Source: Candidatus Nanopelagicales bacterium
GTDB taxonomy: Bacteria > Actinomycetota > Actinomycetes > S36-B12
Direction of reading: 5' to 3'
Assembly: GCA_030836325.1 (NCBI GenBank)
Contig: JAURQC010000125.1
Coordinates: 1 to 42,347 of the forward strand
Length of the DNA: 42,347 bases
Part shown: piece after piece, positions 25,672 through 34,725 of the stretch
Position numbering within the stretch: the first letter of the stretch is position 1
How the letters are laid out: every line of letters begins with the position of its first letter
Program-made: the position numbers and the translations under genes
The notes under the pieces: model-generated
Seen by the model: the letters and a program-made list of their open reading frames with translations, nothing else
What the model was told of the DNA's origin: nothing
Database searches by the model: none

Positions 25672-26433
25672 TTACGGGACTGGATCAGCGGGATGCGGGG
25701 CAAGCGCCGGGTCGGTCGGATTGCCTTTGAGCAGTGCTTGGCGTTTGGCGCACATCTCGGCTAGGACGTCGTAGGCCGCCTGACCGATCAACGCGACGAT
25801 CTCGTCCTTGGAACCGACGTAAACGGGGTCGATGGCGATGTGGGCGTCGGTGTTGCCGGTGCAGTACCACTGGAAGTCGTGGCCACCTTCTCCCCAACCA
25901 CGGCGGTCGTACTCACCGAGAACGACAACCAGGCGTTCCTTGCCGTCCTCGTATTCACGATCCTCGTAGGTCCTGCGCAAGGGGAGTTGCCAACACACCT
26001 CAGGCTTGGTTTCGATGAACGAAACGCCCTCTTTGGCGGCAAGGTGGTGCAGCGCGCAGCCGTAGCCGCCCTCGAAGCCTTCTGAGTTATGGAAAATGCA
26101 CGCGTTGTCGATTACTCGGGTCTTGCTTGCGCCGTCTTCCTTTTCGGTCCAGCCACCCTTGTGGCCGGCCGGGTAGTTCTCCCACATTTCAGGAGTGAGC
26201 TTCTCGACCCACTTCTCCACTCGCTTCTTGTCCCTCTTTTCAGAGAAGTGGGCGCCGTGCACGCAGCAGCCCGCATCGGGCCGGTCTGCGTCGATACCCA
26301 AGCAGCCTCGACCGAAGATGCACGTCCATTTGGACGTGAGCCAGGTGAGATCCGCGCGGATGAGTTGGTGGTCGTCGGCAGGATCAACGAACTCGACCCA
26401 TTGCCGTGGAAAGTCCAGGGGTACTTCGGGCAC
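25672..26433 (-). CDS. Cysteine-cluster protein of unknown function (YkgJ/DUF3109-like)
   Basis: The 253-residue soluble product has nine cysteines: Cys38, 44, 56, 57, 112, 126, 147, 191 and about 228. They fall in CIFGRGCLGID, GCCVHG, ACIFHN, GYGCALHH and PEVCWQLP, a pattern like the YkgJ/DUF3109 group that may bind iron or zinc. There is no signal peptide. The N-terminal WVEFVDP and C-terminal GHDFQWYCTGNTDAH are rich in aromatic residues. Biochemical function is unknown. GTG 26433 has TAGGCT ending 6 bases upstream. It forms an operon with radA, 12 bases apart, which could hint at a DNA-repair or redox connection. Confidence 0.72.
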   Translation of the reverse strand: MPEVPLDFPRQWVEFVDPADDHQLIRADLTWLTSKWTCIFGRGCLGIDADRPDAGCCVHGAHFSEKRDKKRVEKWVEKLTPEMWENYPAGHKGGWTEKEDGASKTRVIDNACIFHNSEGFEGGYGCALHHLAAKEGVSFIETKPEVCWQLPLRRTYEDREYEDGKERLVVVLGEYDRRGWGEGGHDFQWYCTGNTDAHIAIDPVYVGSKDEIVALIGQAAYDVLAEMCAKRQALLKGNPTDPALAPHPADPVP

Positions 26434-26439
26434 CTCGAA

Positions 26440-26445
26440 AGCCTA
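26440..26445 (-). promoter_or_regulatory. Putative -10 hexamer TAGGCT for the cysteine-cluster gene and radA
   Basis: Read on the minus strand, TAGGCT ends 6 bases before GTG 26433. It shares a 71-base divergent gap with the ppx promoter. Confidence 0.5.
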
Positions 26446-26492
26446 GGCGAGCCGGGTGACGTTGGCCAAGGCGCGGGGGTCTGACCTGGACA

Positions 26493-26498
26493 TAGAGT
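26493..26498 (+). promoter_or_regulatory. Putative -10 hexamer TAGAGT for ppx
   Basis: TAGAGT ends 6 bases before GTG 26505. No Shine-Dalgarno is visible, consistent with a leaderless transcript. Confidence 0.45.
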
Positions 26499-26504
26499 GG
26501 GGCG

Positions 26505-27434
26505 GTGCGCATGGGTGTCCTAGACGTGGGCAGTAATACCGTCCACCTGCTGCTGGTGGACGCGCACTACGGCGCTGCGCCGATTCCGGCTTCCAAGCAC
26601 AAGAAGCAGATGCGTCTGTCGGAACATATCGATGCTGACGGCAACATCAATCGTTCCCTGATCGAGTCACTTGTCACCTTTATCGAGGAAGGTCAAGAAC
26701 TCGCGGAGGAGCAGGGCGCAACAGAGATCATCGCGTTCGCGACCTCGGCAATCCGGGGTGCGGGCAACGGCGATGCCGTAATCGATGAGATCAATGAGCG
26801 AACAGGGATCTCGATCGACGTGCTGTCCGGAGATGACGAGGCGCGCCTGACATTCCTCGCTGTCCGACGCTGGTTCGGCTGGTCCTCGGGACGACTTTTA
26901 CTCATGGATATCGGTGGTGGCTCGCTGGAGTTGGCGATTGGAGCCGATGAGGAACCGGAAGTGGCGATTTCACTACCGCTAGGCGCGGGCCGGTTGACCC
27001 GGGACTTCATCACCACCGATCCACCATCGGTGCCCGAGGTCAAGGAGCTGCGCAAGCACGCGCGTGCGGTGATTGCGGACTCCATCGGTCCGATACGCCG
27101 CGCAGCCGATCCGATGCTGTCGGTGGCCACGAGCAAGACGTTCAAGCAGTTGGCTCGCATCGCAGGAGCGCCGGCATCGTCAGAAGGCCCTTACGCGCGT
27201 CGGCGGTTGAAGCTGTCGGATGTTCGTCAACTGGTCACGCTGCTCTCGGGTCTTTCCGTCGCCGAGCGCGCAAAGTTGCCGGGTGTTTCCGCCGGGCGAG
27301 CCGGTCAACTTCTGGCGGGTGCGATCGTTGCTGAAGCTTCCATGGATCTGCTGAGTGTCGAAGAATTGGACGTGTGTCCATGGGCGCTTCGGGAGGGAGT
27401 CATACTTCGTCGTATGGACGGCCTGACGCGATGA
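26505..27434 (+). CDS. Exopolyphosphatase, Ppx/GppA family (Ppx1-like)
   Basis: This cytoplasmic enzyme of the ASKHA fold hydrolyses polyphosphate or pppGpp. The 309-residue product has the phosphate loop GVLDVGSNTVHLLLVD, FATSAIRGAGNGD, LSGDDEARLTFLAV with the catalytic Glu, LLLMDIGGGSLELAIG and the late LLAGAIVAEASMDLL. The short, HD-domain-free form resembles M. tuberculosis Ppx1 (Rv0496), and the downstream TIM-barrel protein and proC match that locus. GTG 26505 is chosen on the TAGAGT hexamer; ATG 26511 is two codons later. It overlaps the ATPase gene by 4 bases (ATGA). Confidence 0.9.
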   Translation: MRMGVLDVGSNTVHLLLVDAHYGAAPIPASKHKKQMRLSEHIDADGNINRSLIESLVTFIEEGQELAEEQGATEIIAFATSAIRGAGNGDAVIDEINERTGISIDVLSGDDEARLTFLAVRRWFGWSSGRLLLMDIGGGSLELAIGADEEPEVAISLPLGAGRLTRDFITTDPPSVPEVKELRKHARAVIADSIGPIRRAADPMLSVATSKTFKQLARIAGAPASSEGPYARRRLKLSDVRQLVTLLSGLSVAERAKLPGVSAGRAGQLLAGAIVAEASMDLLSVEELDVCPWALREGVILRRMDGLTR

Positions 27435-29800
27435 GTACGGCGCCCGAGGCGGCGGGTGTCCCGGTTTCCATCGAACGAGGCCTGAGCGACGAGGACGTCC
27501 GTCAACGGATCGAACGCGGGGAAGCAAACGAGGCTCCCACCGCAAACGCGCGTTCCCTGGCCGACATCGTCCGAAAGAACACCTTTACCTGGTTCAACGG
27601 TCTGATCGGATCGCTGTGGGTGGTCATGCTGATCGTGGCCCCGATCCAAGATTCGCTCTTCGGCTTCGTGATCGTTGCAAACACCTTGATCGGTATCGTC
27701 CAGGAGTATCGAGCGGCGCGAACGCTGGAGAAGTTGGCGGTCATTGGCGAAGCGAAGCCGATCGTGCGCAGGAACGGGCAGGACGTTGAAGTGCGACCGT
27801 CGGAGGTTGTGCTCGACGACATAATCGTCGTGAAAACCGGGGATCAACTCGTCGTCGACGGCGTGGTTCAGCAGGCGAGCGGCCTGCAGATTGACGAGAG
27901 CCTGCTCACCGGCGAAGCCGATCCCGTCGACAAACATCCCGGTGAAGCGGCGATGTCCGGTTCCTTCGTCGTAGCGGGATCGGGCATCTACCAGGCCACT
28001 CGCGTAGGCCGAGAGTCCTTCGCCGCAGGCTTAACCGAGCAGGCGAAGCAGTTCGAACTCACTAACTCCGAACTTCGCGATGCGATCAACAAGTTCATCC
28101 GCATCGTCAGTTACTTCCTCGTGCCGGTGGGCGTCTTGCTGCTGACCTCGCAGTTGATTCGAGCCGAACTCCCGATCAATGAGGCGATTCGCGGGACCAT
28201 CGCCGGTGTCGTGACGATGGTTCCCGAGGGCCTGGTTCTGCTGACGAGCATTGCGATGGCGGTGTCGGTGATCCGCCTCGCGCAAAAGCGTGTGCTCGTT
28301 CAGGACCTACCGGCAGTAGAGGTCCTGGCGCGCGTGGACACCGTCTGCGCGGACAAGACTGGAACCCTCACCGAGCCGGGCATGCACGTTGGTGACGTTG
28401 TAAGCGTCGGCGATCGTTCTGAGGGTGAACTGCGTGAGGTGCTCGGAGCGTTGGCTGCAGCAGAGACCTCACCCAACCCGACGATTCTGGCCATAGCGCA
28501 GTCGTGCCCAGACCCGGGATGGACGGTTTCATCGACTGTGCCCTTCTCAAGCGCGCGCAAGTGGGCTTCGGCCGCCTTTGCCGGTCACGAGGCCTGGGTA
28601 ATAGGAGCACCGGAGATGGTGGTGCCTGACGATGCTCGGGTCCGCGAGATCGCCGCTCCGTATGCGAATCAGGGAGCGCGGGTGCTCGTGGTCGCCTCGG
28701 CGCGGGACCAGGCCCGTGCGGTCGATGCTGAGAACGGACCTGGGCCTGTAACACCCGAGGCACTGGTCATCATCGATCAGCGACTGCGTGACGACGCCCG
28801 AGGAACCGTCGAGTACTTCCTGGATCAAGGTGTTCGGGTCAAGGTGATCTCGGGTGACAACGCCGAAACTGTTGGCGCCATCGCTCAGCAGGCGGGTGTT
28901 CCTGGCGCCGAGGATCCGGTGGACGCCCGTCATGCGCCTACCGACACTGACGATCTCGCGCGCACTATGTCTGATCACTCGGTCTTCGCGCGGGTGGCGC
29001 CGGCGCAGAAGCAACAGATGGTCGACGCTCTGCATCTGGGCGGCTCCACGGTGGCGATGACCGGTGACGGTGTCAACGACGTCCTCGCGCTGAAGAACGC
29101 GGACCTGGGTATCGCGATGGGTAGTGGTTCGGGAGCAACCCGGGCGGTTGCCCAACTGGTTCTGCTGGACAGCAAATGGTCGGTGCTCCCGAGCGTCGTC
29201 GCCGAAGGCCGCCGTGTGCTGGGCAACATCGAACGTGTTTCCGATGTCTTCTTGACGAAGAGCGTTTACTCGACGGTTCTCTCGGTGATGACGGGGGTCT
29301 TCGCCGTAGCCTTCCCCTTCCTGCCACGCCACTTGTCCCTGGTCAGCGCTCTGACGATCGGCATTCCTGGTTTCTTCCTGGCGCTGATGCCTAACAAGGA
29401 GCGCTTCCGTCCGGGCTTCTTCAAGCGGGTGCTCGTCTTCGCGATCCCGGCCGGCATCATCGCCGCGGCATCGGCATGGACGAGCTACGCGATTGCTTTG
29501 TGGGTATCCGAACCTGTACTGAACGCACAACAGGCGGCGACGGTCACACTGTTCATCGTCGCGACCGGAGTGCTCGCGATTTCGGCTCGACCACTGAACG
29601 TGGTGCGTTGGGGGATCATCGCGGGAATGGTCGGGGCTTTTGCTGCCGTCCTGTACGTCCCACCGCTTTCGAAGTTCTTCGCGTTGAGCCTCAGCCCGGA
29701 GCGCTACAGCATCGTTGCGATCGTCGTGGGAATTGCCGGAGCGATCGCAGTGTGGATAGCCGGCATCATCGCCGACCGTTGGCGACGGGCGAAGGACTAA
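27431..29800 (+). CDS. Cation-translocating P-type ATPase (CtpE-like)
   Basis: The 789-residue membrane protein has an N-terminal cytosolic lead, two helices (about residues 50-95), the actuator [11 protein letters not shown], the TM4 signature [12 protein letters not shown], the phosphorylation site [23 protein letters not shown], the hinge [22 protein letters not shown] and a C-terminal bundle of about six helices. There is no N-terminal heavy-metal domain. The PEGL motif and overall layout recall M. tuberculosis CtpE, described as a calcium transporter, so calcium is the best guess. ATG 27431 overlaps the ppx stop (ATGA). Its place within the ppx-proC block appears to be an insertion relative to M. 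tuberculosis. Confidence 0.88.
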   Translation: MSTAPEAAGVPVSIERGLSDEDVRQRIERGEANEAPTANARSLADIVRKNTFTWFNGLIGSLWVVMLIVAPIQDSLFGFVIVANTLIGIVQEYRAARTLEKLAVIGEAKPIVRRNGQDVEVRPSEVVLDDIIVVKTGDQLVVDGVVQQASGLQIDESLLTGEADPVDKHPGEAAMSGSFVVAGSGIYQATRVGRESFAAGLTEQAKQFELTNSELRDAINKFIRIVSYFLVPVGVLLLTSQLIRAELPINEAIRGTIAGVVTMVPEGLVLLTSIAMAVSVIRLAQKRVLVQDLPAVEVLARVDTVCADKTGTLTEPGMHVGDVVSVGDRSEGELREVLGALAAAETSPNPTILAIAQSCPDPGWTVSSTVPFSSARKWASAAFAGHEAWVIGAPEMVVPDDARVREIAAPYANQGARVLVVASARDQARAVDAENGPGPVTPEALVIIDQRLRDDARGTVEYFLDQGVRVKVISGDNAETVGAIAQQAGVPGAEDPVDARHAPTDTDDLARTMSDHSVFARVAPAQKQQMVDALHLGGSTVAMTGDGVNDVLALKNADLGIAMGSGSGATRAVAQLVLLDSKWSVLPSVVAEGRRVLGNIERVSDVFLTKSVYSTVLSVMTGVFAVAFPFLPRHLSLVSALTIGIPGFFLALMPNKERFRPGFFKRVLVFAIPAGIIAAASAWTSYAIALWVSEPVLNAQQAATVTLFIVATGVLAISARPLNVVRWGIIAGMVGAFAAVLYVPPLSKFFALSLSPERYSIVAIVVGIAGAIAVWIAGIIADRWRRAKD

Positions 29801-29802
29801 TC

Positions 29803-30594
29803 GTGGCCAAGCAATGGAAGGTCGGGTTGTCGTCGTCGTCGGTCTATCCAGAATCGACAGCGGTTGCCTTCGAACTCGCTGCCGATCTCGGGTACGACGG
29901 CATTGAAGTGATGGTCGGTACCGACGCGATGAGTCAGGACCTTGCGACTTTGCAGGCGCTCACGGATCACTACCAAGTCCCGATCCTGTCGATCCACGCC
30001 CCGTGCTTGCTGATCACTCAAAGGGTCTGGGGGATCGATCCGTGGGGCAAGCTCGAGCGTGCCCGCGAGGTAGCCGAAAGCCTCGGTGCTTCCACAGTTG
30101 TCGTGCATCCACCATTTCGCTGGCAGCGGGAGTATTCGAAGTCCTTCGAGGACGGGATCGCTCGAATGGAAGAGGTGACCGACGTTCGATTCGCTGTGGA
30201 GAACATGTACCCGTGGCGTGCGGGGCCGTCATCACTTGGTGCATACGCCCCGGACTGGGACATCCGGAATCAGGATTACCGCCACGCCACGGTGGATTTG
30301 TCCCACACCGCGGTTTCTCGCACCGACCCTCGCGAAATGGTCGCCGACCTAGCCGATCGGGTCGCACACGTGCACCTCGCAGACGGTACTGACTCCGCCC
30401 GCGACGAGCACTTGATTCCTGGCCGGGGGGACCAGCCGGTGGCCGAAGTCCTCCAGGCTCTGGCGCGTTCGGGGTTGCGCGGTTCGGTCATTGCCGAGGT
30501 GTCCACGCGCAGTGCTGGCAACCGCGAGGAACGCGTCGCAGATTTGCGCGAGACTAGGGACTTCGCTCTAAAGCACCTAGGGGGTAGTTCGTGA
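29803..30594 (+). CDS. TIM-barrel sugar phosphate isomerase/epimerase family protein
   Basis: The 263-residue product belongs to the AP endonuclease 2/xylose isomerase-like TIM-barrel superfamily: [93 protein letters not shown] and IAEVSTR, with His, Glu and Asp metal ligands at strand ends. The substrate is unknown. The homologous gene Rv0498 lies between ppx1 and proC in M. tuberculosis. GTG 29803 is 2 bases after the ATPase stop; the frame stays open upstream but that part lies within the ATPase gene. Confidence 0.83.
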   Translation: MAKQWKVGLSSSSVYPESTAVAFELAADLGYDGIEVMVGTDAMSQDLATLQALTDHYQVPILSIHAPCLLITQRVWGIDPWGKLERAREVAESLGASTVVVHPPFRWQREYSKSFEDGIARMEEVTDVRFAVENMYPWRAGPSSLGAYAPDWDIRNQDYRHATVDLSHTAVSRTDPREMVADLADRVAHVHLADGTDSARDEHLIPGRGDQPVAEVLQALARSGLRGSVIAEVSTRSAGNREERVADLRETRDFALKHLGGSS

Positions 30595-31196
30595 CCGCGG
30601 ACAAGGACTCCCGGCAGGCATCGATCGAGCGCGCGGCCCGTGCGGTGTTCGAGCGGCGCGGGTACGCATCGGCCACGGTGAAGTCTATCGCTGCCGCAGC
30701 GGGCGTGGGCCCGTCGGTGCTGTCGTCGTATTACCGCAACAAGGCCGAATTGTTCGCCGCAGTCATGGACCTGCCATTCGATCCAGCATCAGCTATTCCC
30801 AGACTAGTTGCGCCCGGCTTGGATGGCATGGGTGAACGGCTCGTGCGGATGGCGCTCCATGCTGCCGAGAACGAACAGTTGCGTGATGACGTCGGTTCGC
30901 TTGCACCGTCGATTCCGAATGCGGTGTCGAGCACTCCCGGCGGGATTCGAGCCATCTGGGAGTTCGCTACCGGTGAGGTCGTCGACCAAGTGCTGATCCG
31001 AGCGGGCATTCCCGACGCCCGCATGCGCGGTGCGTTGATCACTTCTTACCTGGGCGGGATTGTGATGGCCCGGTACGGGCTTGCAGTAGAACCGCTGGCA
31101 TCGGCGTCGGAAGATCAAGTCGTTGGTCTCGTGGCCCCGACTATCCAGGCACTTTTGGATCCGACCAAGCCACTGCCGGGGGCTGTGGCACAGTAA
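30591..31196 (+). CDS. TetR family transcriptional regulator
   Basis: The 201-residue product has the TetR N-terminal DNA-binding domain at about residues 10-55 ([29 protein letters not shown], then [17 protein letters not shown]). The all-helical ligand domain includes [20 protein letters not shown] and has no recognised effector. It overlaps the TIM-barrel gene by 4 bases (GTGA) and sits 6 bases before proC. The target is unknown; co-transcription suggests it controls this operon or is simply carried with it. Confidence 0.88.
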   Translation: MTADKDSRQASIERAARAVFERRGYASATVKSIAAAAGVGPSVLSSYYRNKAELFAAVMDLPFDPASAIPRLVAPGLDGMGERLVRMALHAAENEQLRDDVGSLAPSIPNAVSSTPGGIRAIWEFATGEVVDQVLIRAGIPDARMRGALITSYLGGIVMARYGLAVEPLASASEDQVVGLVAPTIQALLDPTKPLPGAVAQ

Positions 31197-31202
31197 CCCG
31201 CC

Positions 31203-32018
31203 ATGAAGCGAGTAGCCATGATCGGCGGTGGTGCTATGGGCGGCGCGATCGTCGAAGGCATTGTGAGCGGCGTTTCCGGTGTGGACGTCGTCGTTGTCGA
31301 AGCCAACAAGGAACTTGCAGATCGTTGGCGAAGCAGAGGCGACGTCGAGGTTGCACCTCTCGCTGACGCTGTTCGCGCCGCAGACGTCGTTTTCCTCGCG
31401 GTCAAGCCCCATCAGATCACCGATGTCCTCCGCGAGGCTGGTGGCTCGTTGAAGCCGAATTGCACAGTCGTGTCGATCGCCGCTGGTGTGTCATTGGAAC
31501 TTCTTGAATCCGTCGCACCATCTGGCACGTCAGTCATAAGGGCAATGCCCAATACGCCGGTGCGCATCGGACGAGGAGTTGTCGGTCTGTCAGCAGGAGC
31601 GGGATGTTCACCGGAACAGCTCGAGCAGGTCTCGGCTTTGCTGGAGCCGGTGTCCACAGTCGTCACGATTCCGGAGTCGCTTATCGATGCGCTCACCGCA
31701 ACGTCGGGAAGTGGACCCGCGTACGTTTTCTACCTCGCTGAGTCAATGACTAGAGCTGCCGTCAAGCTCGGCCTGGACCACGAGACAGCCAGCACTTTGG
31801 TTTCACAGACACTGCTTGGGGCGGCCGAACTTCTGGCCCAATCTCCCGGTGACCCCGCAGGGTTCCGGGCGGCTGTCACGTCGAAAGGTGGGACAACAGC
31901 GGCCGCGACCGCTGTGTTCGACGAACGAGATCTGCCGTCGATCGTAGAAGCCGCGATGCGTGCGGCGAGCGATCGCGCCGAGGAGATGGCACGCGAGCAG
32001 GCGGATGCCGCACACTAA
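31203..32018 (+). CDS. proC: Pyrroline-5-carboxylate reductase
   Basis: ProC reduces pyrroline-5-carboxylate to L-proline with NAD(P)H. The 271-residue product has the Rossmann loop VAMIGGGAMGGAIVEGI, VFLAVKPHQI, VSIAAGVSLE, IRAMPNTPVRIGRG and the C-terminal dimerisation signature TATSGSGPAYVF-type segment (read here as ALTATSGSGPAYVFYLAE) with SKGGTTAAA. All are normal. ATG 31203 follows the tetR stop by 6 bases without a clear Shine-Dalgarno. The 3' end overlaps the deacetylase gene by 14 bases. Confidence 0.94.
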   Translation: MKRVAMIGGGAMGGAIVEGIVSGVSGVDVVVVEANKELADRWRSRGDVEVAPLADAVRAADVVFLAVKPHQITDVLREAGGSLKPNCTVVSIAAGVSLELLESVAPSGTSVIRAMPNTPVRIGRGVVGLSAGAGCSPEQLEQVSALLEPVSTVVTIPESLIDALTATSGSGPAYVFYLAESMTRAAVKLGLDHETASTLVSQTLLGAAELLAQSPGDPAGFRAAVTSKGGTTAAATAVFDERDLPSIVEAAMRAASDRAEEMAREQADAAH

Positions 32019-33204
32019 TTGCCCTACCACCGTGGTGTGGGACGAGGATCTCGCGGAGTATGACTTCGGTGCAGGCCACCCACTGGCGCCGATTCGCGTT
32101 CAACTCGCCATGCGTCTGATTCGCGACTTTGACTTGGACGATGGTCCAGGCGTGCAGGTCATTGGTGCGATTGAGCCGGTCGACGATGCGCTCTTGGAGC
32201 GAGTTCACGAGCCTGACTACGTTCAAGCCGTTCGCGCAGCCAGTACCGAACCACCCGTCGTGGACCTTGCCCGAGGGTTGGGGACCAGCGACGACCCCGT
32301 TTTTGCACATATGCACCGGGCATCGGCTCGGGTCTGCGGCGCGACACTCTCGGCAGCGCAGTCGGTTTGGAACGGCTCGACCACGCATGCGGTGAACCTT
32401 GCCGGTGGCCTGCACCATGCGATGCCGGATCGAGCCGCTGGCTTTTGTATCTACAACGACATCGCTGTAGCGATCCAGTGGATGTTGGACAACGGTGCTG
32501 AGCGCATTGCCTACATAGATCTCGATGTTCACCACGGCGACGGCGTCCAGGCGGCTTTCTGGGACGACCCCCGCGTTCTGACGATCTCGATTCATGAAAG
32601 CCCGAGGTCGTTGTTCCCTGGAACAGGGGATCCGCGTGAGATCGGCGGTCCGAACGCACCTGGCAGTGCGGTGAACATTGCAGTGCCCGCTGGAACCGAC
32701 GATCAAGGATGGCTCCGGGCTCTCTATGGAGTGGTGCCAGAGCTGCTGGAAGCATTCGCCCCGGAGTTCATCGTCTCCCAAAATGGTGTGGACTCCCACG
32801 CCGAGGATCCGCTGGCGCACCTTGCGTTGACCATTGACGGCCAGCGCTTCGGCTTCGATTCGGTGCACCGGTGGGCGCACCGCTATGCCGGTGGTCGTCT
32901 CATCGCTGTAGGTGGGGGTGGCTACGAATGGGTAGACGTGGTGCCACGCGCTTGGACGCACCTCGTGGCCGAGACATCCGGTCAACCGTTGGACCCAACG
33001 ACGAACGTTCCTGAAGGCTTTCTCGAATACGTTCGGCAGGCTCTCGGCCACTCCGCCCCTGGTCGGATGACCGACGGCGCCGATCCATGGCCACGACCCA
33101 TTGCACAGGGCTGGAACCCGAGCGATCCAATCGACGCGGCAGTTGCCGCCACGAGGTCGGCCGTATTCGGCTACCACGGTCTTGATCCCGATCCGGAGAG
33201 ATGA
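32005..33204 (+). CDS. AcuC-like deacetylase (histone deacetylase superfamily)
   Basis: The 399-residue product belongs to the zinc-dependent arginase/deacetylase fold. It shows AGGLHHAMPDRAAGFCIYND with the catalytic His pair, YIDLDVHHGDGVQAAF with metal ligands Asp and His, TISIHE, SQNGVDSHAEDPLAHL and AVGGGGYEW. AcuC proteins deacetylate acetyl-CoA synthetase; other substrates are possible. ATG 32005 starts inside proC (14-base overlap) after a GAGCAGGCGG stretch that may act as Shine-Dalgarno. A similar acuC gene lies in this neighbourhood in Streptomyces (from memory). Confidence 0.88.
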   Translation: MPHTNCPTTVVWDEDLAEYDFGAGHPLAPIRVQLAMRLIRDFDLDDGPGVQVIGAIEPVDDALLERVHEPDYVQAVRAASTEPPVVDLARGLGTSDDPVFAHMHRASARVCGATLSAAQSVWNGSTTHAVNLAGGLHHAMPDRAAGFCIYNDIAVAIQWMLDNGAERIAYIDLDVHHGDGVQAAFWDDPRVLTISIHESPRSLFPGTGDPREIGGPNAPGSAVNIAVPAGTDDQGWLRALYGVVPELLEAFAPEFIVSQNGVDSHAEDPLAHLALTIDGQRFGFDSVHRWAHRYAGGRLIAVGGGGYEWVDVVPRAWTHLVAETSGQPLDPTTNVPEGFLEYVRQALGHSAPGRMTDGADPWPRPIAQGWNPSDPIDAAVAATRSAVFGYHGLDPDPER

Positions 33205-33307
33205 ACCGGGTATTTTCAGAATTCAACTTTCCCTCCCGACCCATCCGGCACTAGTGTAAGTATCTAGGAGTACGAGGAGCCGGTACCAAACTCCGGCGAG
33301 AGTAGGA
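33205..33307 (+). promoter_or_regulatory. Promoter-bearing gap before the HTH gene
   Basis: This 103-base gap is more AT-rich than its surroundings. It holds several TANNNT-like hexamers, best TAGTGT at 33252-33257, and a GTAGGA just before the ATG at 33308. A leadered transcript of about 45-50 bases is likely. No convincing terminator for the upstream operon is seen. Confidence 0.35.
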
Positions 33308-33526
33308 ATGGAAACGCCGATGCCCAACACCACGGAAAACCCTCTCGGTGACGTGAAATTCTTGACGGTCGCCGAGGTCGCGGCGGTGATGCGGGTGTCG
33401 AAGATGACGGTGTACCGGTTGGTGCACAACGGTGACCTCCCGGCGGTTCGTGTTGGTCGCTCGTTCCGGGTTCCGGAACAGGCAGTTCACGACTACTTGC
33501 GTGATTCGTTCATCGAAACCGCTTAG
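33308..33526 (+). CDS. Helix-turn-helix DNA-binding protein (excisionase/BldC-like family)
   Basis: The 72-residue protein is almost entirely a MerR-like winged HTH: KFLTVAEVAAVMRVSKMTVYRLVHNGDLPAVRVGRSFRVPEQAVHDYL. This is the highly conserved actinobacterial protein (Rv0500A; a Streptomyces homologue near proC) that lies just before bS22. It is a chromosomal regulator and not a phage excisionase. ATG 33308 is used; ATG 33320 is also possible. Target genes are unknown. Confidence 0.88.
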   Translation: METPMPNTTENPLGDVKFLTVAEVAAVMRVSKMTVYRLVHNGDLPAVRVGRSFRVPEQAVHDYLRDSFIETA

Positions 33527-33564
33527 TTCCCAGGGCGAATTTCGATCGCCGGAACGGGTGCGGG

Positions 33565-33570
33565 TAGGCT
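33565..33570 (+). promoter_or_regulatory. Putative -10 hexamer TAGGCT for bS22
   Basis: TAGGCT lies 75 bases before the bS22 ATG in the 119-base gap after the HTH gene. Here the spacing implies a leader of about 65-70 bases and not a leaderless transcript. Confidence 0.4.
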
Positions 33571-33645
33571 TCCCGCCTGATCGCTTCGATGGTCGAGGTG
33601 TGTGGATTCCGGCGCAGCCGGTCGATGAGGGAGTAGAGGCAGTTC

Positions 33646-33744
33646 ATGGGCTCTGTGGTCAAGAAGCGCCGTAAGCGGATGGCCAAGAAGAAGCACCGCA
33701 AACTGCTCCGTCGTACGCGGGTTCAGCGCCGCAACAAGAAGTAG
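33646..33744 (+). CDS. 30S ribosomal protein bS22 (AURKAIP1/COX24 domain), 32 aa
   Basis: This tiny gene encodes 32 residues beginning [19 protein letters not shown], followed by [13 protein letters not shown]. It matches the very basic actinobacterial protein (Rv0500B) now known as ribosomal protein bS22, which sits in the small subunit near the decoding region in mycobacterial ribosome structures. AGAGG at 33635-33639 is a Shine-Dalgarno with a 6-base spacer. The order proC-(acuC)-HTH-bS22-epimerase-acyltransferase is syntenic with Rv0500-Rv0502. It is easily missed because of its length. Confidence 0.9.
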   Translation: MGSVVKKRRKRMAKKKHRKLLRRTRVQRRNKK

Positions 33745-33759
33745 GTAGAGGGCCCCACC

Positions 33760-34725
33760 GTGGGCGTTGTCGCCATCGTCACCGGGGTTTCTCGGTACCT
33801 CGGCGGCAAGATGGCCGATCGCCTCGTCGATCAGCCCGGCATCGATCGAGTCATCGGGGTGGACGTTGTTCCCCCACCGCGTCCTTTGGCAGCCGAATTT
33901 GTTCGCGCCGACATCCGAAACCCGGCTATCACCAAGCTGCTAGACGAGGCGGGTGTCGACACCGTCGTTCACATGGGTGTCATCGCCACTCCGCGCCAGG
34001 CCGGTGGTCGTTCGTTGATGAAAGACATCAACGTTATCGGGACTATGCAGTTGCTCGGCGCTTGTCAGCGGGCCGAGAGCGTCCGGCGCTTGGTGGTGAA
34101 GTCCACGGCAGCTGTCTACGGCAGTGGCCCCAAGGACCCGGCGATGATTTCCGAAGGCTCCTCCCCGCGGCACCCACCGACATCGGGATGGGCAAAGGAT
34201 TCGCTGGAAGTCGAGGAATACGTCCGGGGTTTCGCGCGTCGTCGCCCGGATGTTGGGGTCTCGACCCTGCGTTTTGCGAATATCGTCGGTCCTGGAATGC
34301 GGACCGGAATGACGTCCTACTTGACGATGCCGGTTGTCCCCACGGTTCTTGGCTTCGACCCCCGGCTGCAGTTCGTGCACGAGGATGATGCCATTGAGGT
34401 GACTCGACGGGTGGTCCTGCAACGAACGTCTGGGACCTACAACGTCGCCGGGGACGGCGTTGTGCTGTTGTCGCAGGCGTTGAATCGACTCGGCAAGCCG
34501 TCGATGCCGCTGCCTGCCGCTGTAGTTCCCTCGGTCGGCAAGGCATTGGCTCGAGGTGCGTGGGCTGACTTCTCTCGCGACCAGGTGAGATACCTGACGT
34601 ACGGTCGTGTCCTAGACACGTCGTTGGTGCAGTCCGAGGTCGGATTCGTCCCGGAGTACACGAGCGAAGAAGCCTTCGGGGCGCTAGTGCGCGGAATTCG
34701 CAAGGAGGTGAGCCGACATGGATGA
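33760..34725 (+). CDS. NAD-dependent epimerase/dehydratase family protein (Rv0501-like)
   Basis: The 321-residue product is an extended short-chain dehydrogenase: VAIVTGVSRYLGGKMADRL at the N-terminus, VIGVDVVPP, VVHMGVIATPRQAGG, VKSTAAVYGSGP, TLRFANIVGPGMRTGMTSY and FVHEDDAIEVTRR. The canonical YxxxK is not obvious: the segment PTSGWAKDSLEVEEYV has the Lys, but Ser in place of Tyr four residues before it. This is the form found in the Rv0501 (galE2) group as I recall, so the substrate is uncertain. GTG 33760 follows a GAGGG. It overlaps the acyltransferase gene by 8 bases. Confidence 0.85.
   Translation: MGVVAIVTGVSRYLGGKMADRLVDQPGIDRVIGVDVVPPPRPLAAEFVRADIRNPAITKLLDEAGVDTVVHMGVIATPRQAGGRSLMKDINVIGTMQLLGACQRAESVRRLVVKSTAAVYGSGPKDPAMISEGSSPRHPPTSGWAKDSLEVEEYVRGFARRRPDVGVSTLRFANIVGPGMRTGMTSYLTMPVVPTVLGFDPRLQFVHEDDAIEVTRRVVLQRTSGTYNVAGDGVVLLSQALNRLGKPSMPLPAAVVPSVGKALARGAWADFSRDQVRYLTYGRVLDTSLVQSEVGFVPEYTSEEAFGALVRGIRKEVSRHG

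Noticed and set aside
29476..29802. N-terminal extension of the TIM-barrel protein into the ATPase gene
   Set aside because: The open frame is an overlap shadow; the conserved domain starts right after GTG 29803, which follows the ATPase stop.
33308..33526. Excisionase gene as evidence of an integrated phage or plasmid
   Set aside because: The HTH protein belongs to the conserved chromosomal family next to bS22; no integrase, attachment site or phage gene is nearby.
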